DNA of 64,000 nucleotides from NCBI GenBank assembly GCA_019914945.1, contig CM034107.1, positions 4,526,001-4,590,000 of the forward strand, in the 5' to 3' direction. The notes below the pieces were generated by a model that had not been told where the DNA came from, did no database searches, and worked only from the letters and a program-made list of their open reading frames with translations. Shown piece after piece: positions 1 through 14,520 of this stretch (within the stretch, counting starts at the first letter, position 1; each line of letters opens with the position of its first letter). The position numbers were made by a program, and so were the translations under genes. This DNA comes from Typha latifolia. Lineage: Eukaryota > Streptophyta > Magnoliopsida > Poales > Typhaceae.

Positions 1-1879
1 TGCCAACCTCAACAAGGCGAAGACAGCGCATAGAGAGATAATCATAACGCTCCATTTGGTTATTACTTGCAACATCTTCTAAAGAGATATCCAAAGCGTG
101 CAACTGCTTAAAATCTCTCCTCCATCGATATAGTACATAACGACACGGAATCTCATACACTTTTTGCAGCTTGAGTACAGATAATGCATGACGACACAAA
201 ATGCCATTGAACTGGAAAGATCCACAGTTACATTGCACCTCAAATTCCTCTGAACTATATACAACCTCATAACTCTTGTTCATTAAAATTCCACCCCCTT
301 CAGTAAAAGCACACTCTTTGACTTCAAATGTAGAGATCGAGCCATCTATCTTTGCTAGCAAAGCATGACAGTTAAGAGTTGCTTTCAGCTCATCCTGAAA
401 TTTTCTGAACATGTTCAGTGTATATAATTTGGATAGCTGCTCTTCCATATGAAATTTTGAAACAAGTACTCGGTTTATGTTGAATGACTCGAAATCCGCG
501 TGGGCTTCCATTTCATACTTGCTCTGTGCATGGATCAAATAAATATCAAGATAACACTTTAATGTAGTTTTTGGAGTAATAGACCCCTCAAAAAAGCTAC
601 TCAAACTCTTTTGATGTTGGACAGTAGACAACCCTGCCCAGAAAGTATCCTTCAGAAAAGCAGGGACCCACAAATGCCGATTTTCATACAAATATTGAAG
701 CCATTCATGACCTTGAAGCCCAAACCTGTCTGTCAAATTTCTCCATCTTTCATCAAATTCAATGTCTTTTAAAGAGTCATATACTACATTCTTCAATTCC
801 TTTTTAATTGTTTTATACTCTGTAGTTCCTCTAAACTTGTCCAAGATGCTTCTCATTATATGCCATAGGCAGATGCGATGACGAACTTTTGGAAAAATTA
901 CCCCGATTGCAGCACGAATAGTCACAGACTCATCAGTAATTATGGCAGTAGGAGCGCATCCTAACATACATGTCTGCCATGCCTTCAATAGCCATAAGTG
1001 ACTTTCAGTGCTTTCATTGGAAAGTAAACCACAACCCAGCAAAACTAACTGACCATGATGATTCACTCCAACAAATATAACAAGAGGAACATCAAAGTTA
1101 TTTCTTAAGCAGGTTGTATCGACACAAACAACATCATTAAAATATTGATATGCTGCTCTAGACCTGGAATCAGCCCAAAAAACATTCCTCGCATGACCTT
1201 CTACATCAAAATCTATCAAGTAAAAAAAGTTTGGCTGCTTAGCCTGCATTTGTGCAAAAAACTGATGTAAAGCTTCACTTCCACCCACTCCAAGCTTTAT
1301 TTGCCCCACTTCAACAGAGTCTGTGTATTCCTTATCGCCATAAGATGAATCTTCATGTCCAGCTCTTTGTACAACAAGATCTTTAGTCATTCCACTAGAC
1401 ATCTTCTTATAGCATCTCAAGAAGCGCGCTGCCGAAGGACTTACTGGATGATTGTGTTCGAGATGAGCTTCTATCAAATGCAATAAACCATCACCCCACA
1501 GTTTCGCAATAATCATGGCTTGACAATTTGTCTTTGCAGTAGGCCTCGACAGGTAGCACGCATTTCCCCTTCCCTTTCCACCTTTGGTGCATACAAGTAC
1601 TAGCCGGCGACAAAGTCCATAGGTTGTAAAAGACGACTTTTTAACAGCAACACCAAATCCCACATGCAGAGCATATCTCTTGTAAAAAGTAACAACTTCA
1701 TCATAAGTTCTAAACACCATCCCCACCTTAGGTGTTCTATCATCATCTCCTCCTGATATTTTGCAAACTTCATCTGCCTTAGAATTGTTATCCTTTCTAT
1801 CATCATCATCAGTGCCCACGATGGCAAGCACTTCTTTATCGCCATTTACAGCAACGCTCTTCGGAGATTCAGGAAGCAT
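1..1879 (-). CDS. FAR1-related sequence (FRS) protein / MULE transposase-domain protein, partial
   Basis: One uninterrupted frame runs from an ATG at 1879 off the left edge (626 codons, no stop seen). About residues 50-130 form a FAR1-type DNA-binding region with spaced Cys and His (RTYDEVVTFYKRYA, then LEHNHPVSP). About residues 200-340 are a MULE transposase core, with the first acidic residue in VVCVDTTCLRNNF (~253), a second in IITDES (~314), and the RHRICLWHIM motif. A SWIM zinc finger (CxC...CxH; CNCGSFQFNGILCRH) lies near residue 550. Plant FHY3/FAR1 proteins are transcription factors domesticated from Mutator-like transposases, so this is either an FRS gene or an autonomous MULE. I saw no terminal inverted repeats upstream. 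A good 3' splice site (ttttcag) sits just upstream of the ATG, so a 5' exon is likely. FRS family is secure; regulator versus transposase is not. Confidence 0.85.
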   Translation of the reverse strand, partial: MLPESPKSVAVNGDKEVLAIVGTDDDDRKDNNSKADEVCKISGGDDDRTPKVGMVFRTYDEVVTFYKRYALHVGFGVAVKKSSFTTYGLCRRLVLVCTKGGKGRGNACYLSRPTAKTNCQAMIIAKLWGDGLLHLIEAHLEHNHPVSPSAARFLRCYKKMSSGMTKDLVVQRAGHEDSSYGDKEYTDSVEVGQIKLGVGGSEALHQFFAQMQAKQPNFFYLIDFDVEGHARNVFWADSRSRAAYQYFNDVVCVDTTCLRNNFDVPLVIFVGVNHHGQLVLLGCGLLSNESTESHLWLLKAWQTCMLGCAPTAIITDESVTIRAAIGVIFPKVRHRICLWHIMRSILDKFRGTTEYKTIKKELKNVVYDSLKDIEFDERWRNLTDRFGLQGHEWLQYLYENRHLWVPAFLKDTFWAGLSTVQHQKSLSSFFEGSITPKTTLKCYLDIYLIHAQSKYEMEAHADFESFNINRVLVSKFHMEEQLSKLYTLNMFRKFQDELKATLNCHALLAKIDGSISTFEVKECAFTEGGGILMNKSYEVVYSSEEFEVQCNCGSFQFNGILCRHALSVLKLQKVYEIPCRYVLYRWRRDFKQLHALDISLEDVASNNQMERYDYLSMRCLRLVEVG

Positions 1880-3660
1880 ATTCTGAAAACATGGAAAGAC
1901 TGAAGTCAACATAGAAAAGGGCCAGAACTATTGTGACCACGAAATGCAAATGTTGAGACCACAATGCCAGGAGTGCTAGGAACAAGATGAAAAGGTAGCC
2001 TTTGAATACCCACCAGACCAACTTCACCATCACCAGAGGCTACTCCATCATCCAGCCCATCTTCCTCATAATCCTTGTAAAAGCAAGTACCACCTTTTGC
2101 CAAACTTAATCTTCTGTTCTAATCAAATCTCCTTTCTATGCCAGTGTGTTGTAACATTACTGGAAATGGATAAAAAATGAATACATGAATGGCAAGTACC
2201 ACAATTATTATGGACAAAAGCAAGGCATACACCAGGACTCAAATAAATTAAATAGCATGGTCGGCGCACAGAAATAAAAAATGTGGCACCAACAAACGAA
2301 ATCATGTCAAAAGTCAAAACTCATGACTGATTGAAACACAAAGCAATTACTACAATTCGTGTGCTAATTTACATCAAATATAAAATTATGAACGCAATAG
2401 ATGACAATAGAAAGAAAAAAAAGTTCTGAATGGTACCAAAAGTTATCAACTTTATCACAAATAGCACTGCATTGCCGGTTGACTTAGTTGCTCTGTTAAG
2501 TAAAACCAAATTCAAATTGGATTGGGCGTCAAAAGAACCTGTTTTTTATGATAAAAGATCAGCCAATGCAAGCAAGAGAGAGATACTTATAGAGAAGAGC
2601 TAGAGTTGCATATAAAATGGCCCTCACTTAAAATAGAGCAGCATAATGGAGAATCTTTTTCAATTTAAAAAAAAAATTATTAACATTCATTGGACATAAT
2701 TTGTAATTATTTTAAATATTACGTAAATATATATGTGAGAAAGTAGGCATCCACAAGCAAAACCAGTCCGCCTTGAACAAAGATCAAATTCTCGGATACT
2801 CCTAAGATGTCCGAGATGGTAATATCACAGCTGATCATTGTGAGAATTTAATTTGAGTCATGGTAATATCACATCTAAGAAACAAAAGAATTTGACCTTG
2901 GCGACAGCGGAAGCTAACCGCGAAGGGAGGGGGCTCTCAAAGTGAAAGGGAAGCTCGAGGTAGAGAGACGGAGGCAGATCTTGGCGACGGCCGAGAGACG
3001 GTGGCTTGGCGGCGGCGGAGAGGCGGAGCTTGGTGACGAAGGTAGAGAGATGGTCAAACGGAGCTTGGCGGAGAAGCGGAGGCGGAGCTTGGTGAAGAGG
3101 TAGTGACTTGGCGATGGAGGAGATGAAGAGGGTGTAGCTCGTGGTGGCTAGGGCTAGAGATGAGAGATGAATAGATGTCGGGATGAAGAAAGAGTGAGAC
3201 AGAGAGTAGTTAGAGCCTTGGATGAAAACGGGAGCTGAAGCCTCAACCCGACCCATTATTAACAGCCTAATTGGTGGAATTCTAGCAGTAGCCGGGTAGG
3301 CCATATAAATATATAATAATTGAGAATATTATTTATAATTTATGCGGGTAAATAGGTATTCCTATCCTAAATATCCTACTTGACCCATATATGTATTCGA
3401 ATATTTTATAAAAATCCAACCCGTATCCGAATCTGAATCGCTATCCAAGTTGAATAGAATTTTTCAACATGAATTTGGTCTGAATCGAGCTGTGAGTAAA
3501 TAGTTCCACAACGAGCGAACAATGATTATGGCCACAGGTGGTGAATAATAGAGACAAGAGCCATCTATATATAATAGCAAAAATAGATAAATAAATATAA
3601 AAAACAAAGAGAGAGGAAATAGGGGAGGTGGATAATGGCGAGGACAATCACGGGCCTCCT
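1880..3660. other. Upstream region of the FRS gene, no convincing gene
   Basis: Minus-strand open frames at 1906-2103 and 2858-3304 look like composition artefacts. The second is purine-rich on the plus strand (GGCGGAG/GGAGGCGG runs at 2900-3130) and reads as low-complexity Ser/Leu/Pro on the minus strand. It could instead be a 5' leader of the FRS transcript. The stretch 3310-3460 contains words such as gcgggtaaat and aacccgtatccgaat that are typical of degenerate plant inverted-repeat elements. I see nothing else to support a feature. Confidence 0.4.
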
Positions 3661-3715
3661 TTAGACACTCAAGCTAGAGGAAAAGAAATCCTGCGCCAAA
3701 CCCTAAGCTCCCGTT

Positions 3716-4661
3716 CACTAGTAGAATAAGAATAAGCTTATTCTATAATAAGCCTCTTTATTCTAATGTTGTAACTAAACAACATCTTACCTTATTCTAG
3801 TATAGTTTTCTACCATTTTCTCTAATCTTATTAAATACAAATTTTAAAAAATAATTTAATAATAATCTATAATTACTATTTTGACCTTAGATTAGACAAC
3901 ATTTAATTACACATCATCTCAACTATAGTTGAGATTGTCTCTCTTTCCACTATCTCTTCCATTAAATAACGGTCATTTTAACTAAAGTTTAGATATTCTG
4001 TAAAAATAAAAATAAAAAATACTAAGCACACATTTTTCCCACGATAGGGCTTACCTCGTAATACATCGTAGTGCAGGTTTAGAACCCCGCATTACACCGC
4101 AATGCGAGCTTATAATCTTGTATTAACCGTAGTGCATATTTATTTCTTCTAGTGAATGGTTATTTTATATTAAGTGGGCTTATAACCTCGTATTACACTA
4201 TAGTGCGGGTTTATATCCTTATGTTATACCGCAGTGCGGACTTATAATATTATATTAACCCACAATACTTATTTATTTAGTACATAGTTATTTTATATAA
4301 AGAGTGTAAAGTTATTTTGTCTAAGGTGTAGTGTATAGTTATTAGGGTATATAAAGTATTTTAAATAATATTATATTTTAGAAAAATACTATTTACTAAT
4401 ACTACTTTAACATATACTGAAGGGTATTTTCGTCATTTGATATAAAACATCACTAATTCCCAATACAAATTCATTATTCTTTAATACTTTAATATCAACT
4501 TTATATCATATCAAATATAATTATTACTCATACTAGTATTAAACTAATCATTACAATAACTTAAAATAGTATTATACTAGTATCAGCCCTCTTCTTCTGG
4601 TATTAAATATTAGAATACTTATGCTTAGAATACTTACACTTATTCTATTATTCTACAAGTG
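3716..4661. mobile_element. MITE-like inverted-repeat element
   Basis: The ends are inverted repeats. The left end begins CACTAGTAGAATAAG, and the right end read on the minus strand begins CACTTGTAGAATAATAG and continues with the same AATAAG words. The interior is AT-rich and has no coding capacity. It includes a short degenerate tandem array at about 4030-4290 built on units like gtgcgggtttataacc followed by tattacac. I could not find a clear target-site duplication, so the superfamily is open. The stretch 4420-4560 has a diverged relative at 17080-17250. Confidence 0.5.
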
Positions 4662-4879
4662 ATCGTAGGCTAATGAAACTAAAGAAAGAAACCGATCTAA
4701 AACATCAATAATAAAGATTGCTTAGGCATGAAGCAAGATTAGAGTGTATTGTCGGAATTCCGAACACCAAGACCCAAAAAAGATCTGATTTAACAAAAAT
4801 GACAGACTACCGGAGAATAGGACTCTGCAAAAGAAAGGAAGAAACAATGACATAACTAGCAACAATCCTGGCTACAATT

Positions 4880-9041
<4,162 letters not shown>

Positions 9042-9104
9042 CTCCGCGCTGTTCACTCTTCGGTGCTGGCTTAGCCGGGTCCGAAGGCGAGAAGAAAAGG
9101 AGGG

Positions 9105-9174
9105 TTTTATAACGGCGCCGCGGTGTAAAACCCTAATAGCTAAGATAGACGGCCGAGATTGAATTTCTCACGTG
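9105..9174 (-). promoter_or_regulatory. RPL5-A core promoter: TATA box, telo-box, G-box
   Basis: Read on the minus strand, a TATA box (TATAAAA) at 9105-9111 lies 64 nt upstream of the ATG. Just upstream is an intact telo-box (AAACCCTAA at 9128-9136 on the plus strand), an element common in plant ribosomal-protein promoters. A palindromic CACGTG G-box lies at 9169-9174. All three positions align with copy B, where the telo-box has changed. Confidence 0.65.
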
Positions 9175-9239
9175 ATCGCGGCGAGGGAAGAAGTTGGAGA
9201 GTTTGCATTTCTTTTGGGTTTTTTTTTTGAAAAAGAATA

Positions 9240-11990
9240 GGATAATTTTATAAATTATCCACTGTTACAAAAAAAAAAAAAAAAAAAAAAACTCTGACAT
9301 AAGATCAAGAAGCCATCATCCCATGTACATCTAAAACCTAATGATCTACTCATGCTAGCAAGCTAATCAGCAGCAAAATTAGCCTCACAAAGATATGTTT
9401 AACTAGACAATTATAGTAATTGCTAGTTAAATTTAAAATATCATCGTTGATGGATTTCACTGACCATAGAGCTAGAGAAGTACCTTCGATGATGTTGATT
9501 AGGAAAAAAGAATCATACTCCAAATAGATATTGGTAAAATTCTTGTCCTTAAGAAATAAGAGTGTCTTTCTCGTAGCAATAGCTTAGCTATCAGAACCAA
9601 TCTATATTTTTCACACCTGACTCCTGCAAAAATATGGCAACAGTTAGCCTGCCGGACCACAAACTCGGCCCCCCAAGCTCTAATCGATCCACAAAAGATC
9701 CATCCGAATTAATTTTAAGAGTTAAATGTATTTTACGCTCCTGTATTTATGTCCAAAATTACTTTACGCTCCTATACTTTAAAAAGCCTCAAGCCAGTCC
9801 TCACACTTATGACTAAAGTAAAACCGTTAGTTTTAAACTTAATTAAATATTATCAAAATGACTAAAATGCTCCTATCATGTTTGTTAGAGAAAACTTATA
9901 GATTTTGATATAATATAGCAAAATTATAAAAATAGCTATGGTACTTGATTAAATTTAATAGAAAAACTAACAGTCTCAGTCTAGTTATAAGTATAAGAAC
10001 TTATTTGAGATTTTTTGAAGTATAAGGTGTAAAGTGATTTTAGACATAAGTACAAAGGGGTAAAATATATTTAACCCTAATTTTAATCTAGTTCAAAAGA
10101 GGAGGATTTCGACGAACTAGGATACCAAGTTGGGGTGTGCATGTGGATCCAATGAAAAGGTTTGAAAATATTCATTTGTTAAGGATAAGGAATTGACTCC
10201 AAACCTTTTTAATTTCTTCTTGCTCATTTTTGAAGACTATCTTATTATAATATTTTCATATTTGCTAGGAAGTAATAACAATAAGTGTTCTTATCCAAGA
10301 CTTAGTCTTTGCATTAAGACCATGACTCTCTAAAAGCCTCATCCCAAAGATCGAGAGTAACATCAAGATTAACTCTCAACAAAATTTATAAAGTATGGGC
10401 CACCCTATAAGAGAAAAGTAAGTGGAGGACAGTTTCCACCTCCAAAAAATAAAGAGGGCAAAGAGCGTTAGTAACCAGGTTGGGGCTATTGAGATAAGTT
10501 TTGGTAGGGATTTTTTTTTCCAAACAGATTTTCTAAAGAAACATTTTGATTTTGAAAAGAATTTTAATATACTAGAGAATTTTCCAACCTTCCCATTCAA
10601 TTTTTCTACTCTCAGGATTATGGATGAGATTATAGGCAAACTTGGACGAGAAATTTCCCAAGGGCTACAATTTCCAAATCCAAACATCATCTCTTTTCCT
10701 AAAAGGAATAATAATACTCATGATTCTGCGATCCAAAATTGAATCAAAACAGTTGCAAATCAAGTCAATATTTCACAACCCATTTAGAATAATGTCGAAC
10801 ACATAAGTACTGGAATTTCTCATTTTCATATTAATGTAGGTAGGTCATTTATCCAAAGGGATGGTAAAGATCCAAGAGTCATGCCACATATTTGTAGCCA
10901 TAAACAAATTCTTCTTAATCTCATTCATAGCCATAAGAAAAGGCATCAAAACTAAGAAAAGTTTCTAGGCTTCTAGTAATACCAAGGATGAGAAATCACA
11001 TATCTCGCAGTAACCACCTTAGTCCAAAGTTTATCACCACTATTTAACACATGCAAAATATTTTTAGCAAGCAAAAAATATCTGATAGTGAGCAACTCTC
11101 TAATAGCTAGATCATCTTCACATTTAGATTTAGTAATTTTATCCCAGCTAATAAGCATTTTTCATAAATAATTTTTTTAGAAATCTTAGTAATACGATCA
11201 ACAACAGCTAAAATTGTCCAAGTGGATGCCATAAGATGAACAGGCATAGAACTGAGGACTAAGTTAATGAGAACAACTCTCGCCGCTTGAGTTATGTTAA
11301 CCATCTTCCACCCAAAAAGTTTGCACTCAACTTATGATAGAAAATTCTCTTCGTCTTTAATCATGAGATGCTTAGGCGAGATTTTTCAACCCAAATGCTT
11401 AAAAGGAAAGGTACCATCTTGCATGTTTAGGATGTGGGAGAAAGAAAGTTTATCAAGTCATCAATCTATCAAGAACAAAAATTTCATATTTTATTTTATT
11501 TATTTTAAAGTTCGTAATCTATCAGTAATAGCTTTCTTAACCTTGTATAGCGGAACCTCAAAACTGCCTAAACAAATTTTATTTCATCTTAAAAGTTCTT
11601 TTTGGACAAGGTCAAGCTTATTACTGAGAGAAAGAAAAAGAGAGGTAGAAGAGGAGACCAGCCAATTCTAAAAATCAGAAATTAAATCATTCACTTACGG
11701 GTATTTAAACTAAAACCATTCAAATATAAAAAGGAACTTATGGAGTTTTTAAATTCGATGAAAGACTCCTAGGGTGAGCAAAATGCGAGCATGATCTAAC
11801 AACGCAAGAACAAGCCCATAAGGGCAGAGTTAATAAAGACATGATTTAGTCGGACAAGAACTCTAGCTCTCCCATGCGTATTGTTACACTAGGTATATAG
11901 AAGCTCTGAGAAACCAACATAAATAAGGCCACAACAACGAGTGAATATACGAAAGCTCAAGACTGACAAAAGAAAATGAAAAAGGGCGAC
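9240..11990 (-). pseudogene. LINE remnant: reverse transcriptase C-terminus and RNase H, disrupted
   Basis: Minus-strand translation in several broken frames gives LINE-type polymerase pieces. These are a GVPLYKVKKAITDRLRT-like stretch near 11530-11600, TQAARVVLINLVLSSMP near 11225-11290, and KLWTKVVTARY with an HPWYY end near 10973-11050. An RNase H domain begins with INSDGS at about 9700 and continues through IYLEYDSFFLINII near 9490-9520. A T-run at 9219-9229 (poly-A on the minus strand) marks the likely 3' end. Stops and frameshifts are frequent, so the copy is dead. A small MITE interrupts it just before the first RNase H aspartate. Confidence 0.7.
9719..10077. mobile_element. Mutator-type MITE inserted in the LINE RNase H
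   Basis: A 359-bp element has long terminal inverted repeats: GAGTTAAATGTATTTTACGC on the left against GGGTTAAATATATTTTACCC on the right, with pairing continuing for roughly 70 bp. A perfect 9-bp direct repeat TAATTTTAA flanks it at 9710-9718 and 10078-10086, the length expected for Mutator elements. There is no coding capacity. A related single end (cttaaatatattttacaccc) appears at about 12010. Confidence 0.8.
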
Positions 11991-12369
11991 CACCAACTTT
12001 ATCCTCAAAAAGCTTAAATATATTTTACACCCCCACCAAAAATTATTTTACCTCTGTACAATATTCTATACTGAACCATAGCACTATTAAGATTTTCAAT
12101 CCAACTTAACAAATTTATCAATTAAAAAAAACTATCACAAATTACTATAATACCCTCACTCATCTTCTACTTAGCCACACCAAAAACTCATCCCCGTCCC
12201 CTATAAACATTTCATCTCATCAATCCAAATCAAACATTTCCTTCCTCGGCCAAGCTCCCCTCGGCTACAATCTCAACCTCCATCAATGACCGGTGGTCAT
12301 AACCATCTCTTCCTCACAAAAACCCCCACCTAATAATGAAAAAAAAAAACTTAGCAATCAACCCCTCCT
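11991..12369. repeat. MITE end and unassigned sequence
   Basis: The stretch 12005-12080 resembles one terminal repeat of the 9719-10077 MITE family (aaatatattttacaccc, then ttattttacctctgtac). I did not find a matching opposite end. The rest is AT-rich with short poly-A runs, and I see no gene. Confidence 0.35.
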
Positions 12370-13810
12370 CTTTTTTTGATAAAATTGGCAATTAATACCT
12401 CAAAGGGCACAACATTTCAAGTATCTCATGAGATACGTGAAACATTCCTATACACCAAACTATGACATTTAGAGGGTATAGAACCCACTCAAAGAGTTGC
12501 AAAACCCTATTCCCTTCCTTTGTTAGCTAACCAGTCGACCACAAGATTAGTTTTCCTAAAATGAAAAGGGGCACATAAATCAAAAAAGAGAGAAAGAGAA
12601 AAAATGTCAAATACAATTATGGGTGTCAAAATAAATGAGCGGCTCGGGATCGGCTCCGGCTCAGTTCAAGCTGAGCTAAGCTTGGGCTTATTTTGATGCT
12701 CAATTTAAATTCTGAGCCGAGCCTAACCTGAAGCTGACTCGCTCAGGCTCGGCCTAATACCCTCGTTTACACCCTACTTGTCTTCTCTTATTTTTATCCA
12801 ATATAGTGTAAAATAGTTACACCTACTTACAAAGAAGGATGTGCTATTCTCCTACATTGTAATGAGTCTGTTCCGTCCCATCTCGTCTAAGTTGTGTCAG
12901 CTTAGTAGACTCTATTTCCACTGTTAACTCTCGCATTCAATTCCCATTCCCTTCCTCCGATGCCACCTTCTCATTCTCCCTCTCCCATGACAAAAAAATA
13001 CTTAAAAAAGAGAGTTTGCTTAGTAGGCTCGATTTGCTTTTTCTTCCTATCATTTTGGAGAAATAAAGAGAGAGTGAATGAAGAGTAGGTTGTAATGAAA
13101 AAGGGTGTTCTCACTGCCTTCACATCCTCCTCCTACTCATCTAGCCTCCTTCTCCTTCAACAAACTATCGTAGCTGTTGACTCCTCCTCCAACCTCCTCC
13201 TACTTTGTTAGCCTCCTTATCCGACCTCCTTCTTCGGCAAGCTGTTGCCACCGCCTCCTCCTCTTTCAACCTACTCCTCATTCGGCAATCCACCATTACA
13301 ACTTCTTCTAATTAGGCTCGGACTTGAGCTCAGGCTCGGCTCCGGCTCTGGCTGGCTCAACTCGAGCTCGACTCGATTTGAGCTAAGCCAAGTCTAAAAA
13401 TCAAACTATGCTCGAAATTAATTTTGAGCTGAGCCCGACCTAGAGTCGGCTCACTCAACCTTGGCTTGTTTACCACCCTAGATACAATGTGTTTGATTTG
13501 CCAAGGTATAAGAGCTTATTAATACAAGACTTTGACCAAAATTTTAGAATCCACTTCAAACCTAATGTTCTTCAAGCCTTTCCCATTAGCAGTAGTGAGT
13601 GCCCTTCTAGCAGCCTCCGCTTTATCTTGGAGAGGGCTTGTTGCCAAATTATTGATAGAGCATAGATGAAAGAGATCATCTAATAATTCATACCATCTAT
13701 TGTGATTGTAGCATGCAAAGCCTGAAACTGAAAATGGAATGTGTAACCCAGAGCTCCCCCTCCCTCCAACACAGCATAATAACCCTAGAGCAACCTCTAC
13801 TAGCAACTAC
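12370..13810 (-). pseudogene. Second LINE remnant: RNase H domain, split by a hAT-like element
   Basis: The 13519-13806 frame reads DKAEAARRALTTANGKGL, then NIRFEVDSKILVKVLY, the middle of a LINE-type RNase H. Its continuation appears beyond the inserted element, near 12510-12570 (KTNLVVDWLANKG on the minus strand), which matches the usual VADWLA ending of these domains. A T-run at 12371-12377 is the probable poly-A end. The pieces are in the same orientation and order, so this was one copy before the 12618-13480 insertion. Confidence 0.65.
12618..13480. mobile_element. hAT-like non-autonomous element, 863 bp
   Basis: The ends are inverted: TATGGGTGTCAAAATAAATG on the left and TAGGGTGGTAAACAAGCC on the right read on the minus strand. 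The flanks are AATACAAT (12610-12617) and GATACAAT (13481-13488), an 8-bp duplication with one change. The subterminal parts are full of GGCTCGG/GAGCTCG words that could fold into a long hairpin. The centre (12830-13310) is CT-rich and non-coding. Same family as 6147-6676. Confidence 0.75.
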
Positions 13811-13991
13811 CTCGGCACACTATTGTGAGCCCAATTTGCTAGTATATTTTAAGGCATTAGTAGCATCAATCCTAGTTTCAGGCAAAATAAATTAGGGTCA
13901 AATAAAAAACTTATCTCTTTGCATTAATTTATAGTATCTTTTTTGGACATACATCTACATTTCTAGGAGACTATCATCATTAATCACCGAC

Positions 13992-14520
13992 TTGGTTGGC
14001 CAGCTTCGTCGGCATACTATCTCTCAAACCTATTTTCCGCTTAGAATAAGGCTTAGGAGCCTTCTTCTTAGCCTTCTTATGCATGAACTTTTGGGTAACA
14101 ACTCCATAATCCTCTTTAGATTTTGTCTTGGAGTTAAATTTCCTATCACCCACATCCATGTTTGCCTCCTCTCACTCATCCTTAGAAAGGTCAACGAGCC
14201 TCTCCTCTGAATAGATTGTCTTCGAATGACTCTCTCTTAGAAGGACATGGACTACCCACTCAGTCAACGCCTCATGGTCATCTTTGACAATTTCCCCTAA
14301 CACTAAGTTAGACACTTCCCTTTGCCGGATTTGTTAGGCTCACTCTAATAGCTACCTGAGTTTCTCCACTAGAGACAGACAAACGCTCACCCTTTAAAAT
14401 ATGGGGCATTGGATTAGCATCCCTGCCTGCCGAAATAGTAAGACAAGCTATGAGTTTAAGATAGGTGGGAATAACAAAATGACTTGACCCAGCCAAATTT
14501 CTCCTAATAGTAGGCTTCAT
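13992..14520 (-). other. Possible LINE ORF1-like fragment
   Basis: Two short minus-strand frames lie here: one at 14308-14520, and one at about 14010-14160 that is rich in Lys/Arg (KFMHKKAKKKAPKPYSKRK). They lie upstream, in the same orientation, of the RNase H remnant at 13519-13806, so a LINE ORF1 origin is possible. I do not recognise a domain. Confidence is low. Confidence 0.25.

Noticed and set aside
2858..3304. 148-codon minus-strand frame as a gene
   Set aside because: Low-complexity, no domain, composition of a purine-rich leader or repeat; cannot be supported.
9270..9292. A-run as a poly-A tail of a retrocopy
   Set aside because: The adjacent LINE remnant is in the opposite orientation, and no processed gene copy lies upstream of the A-run.
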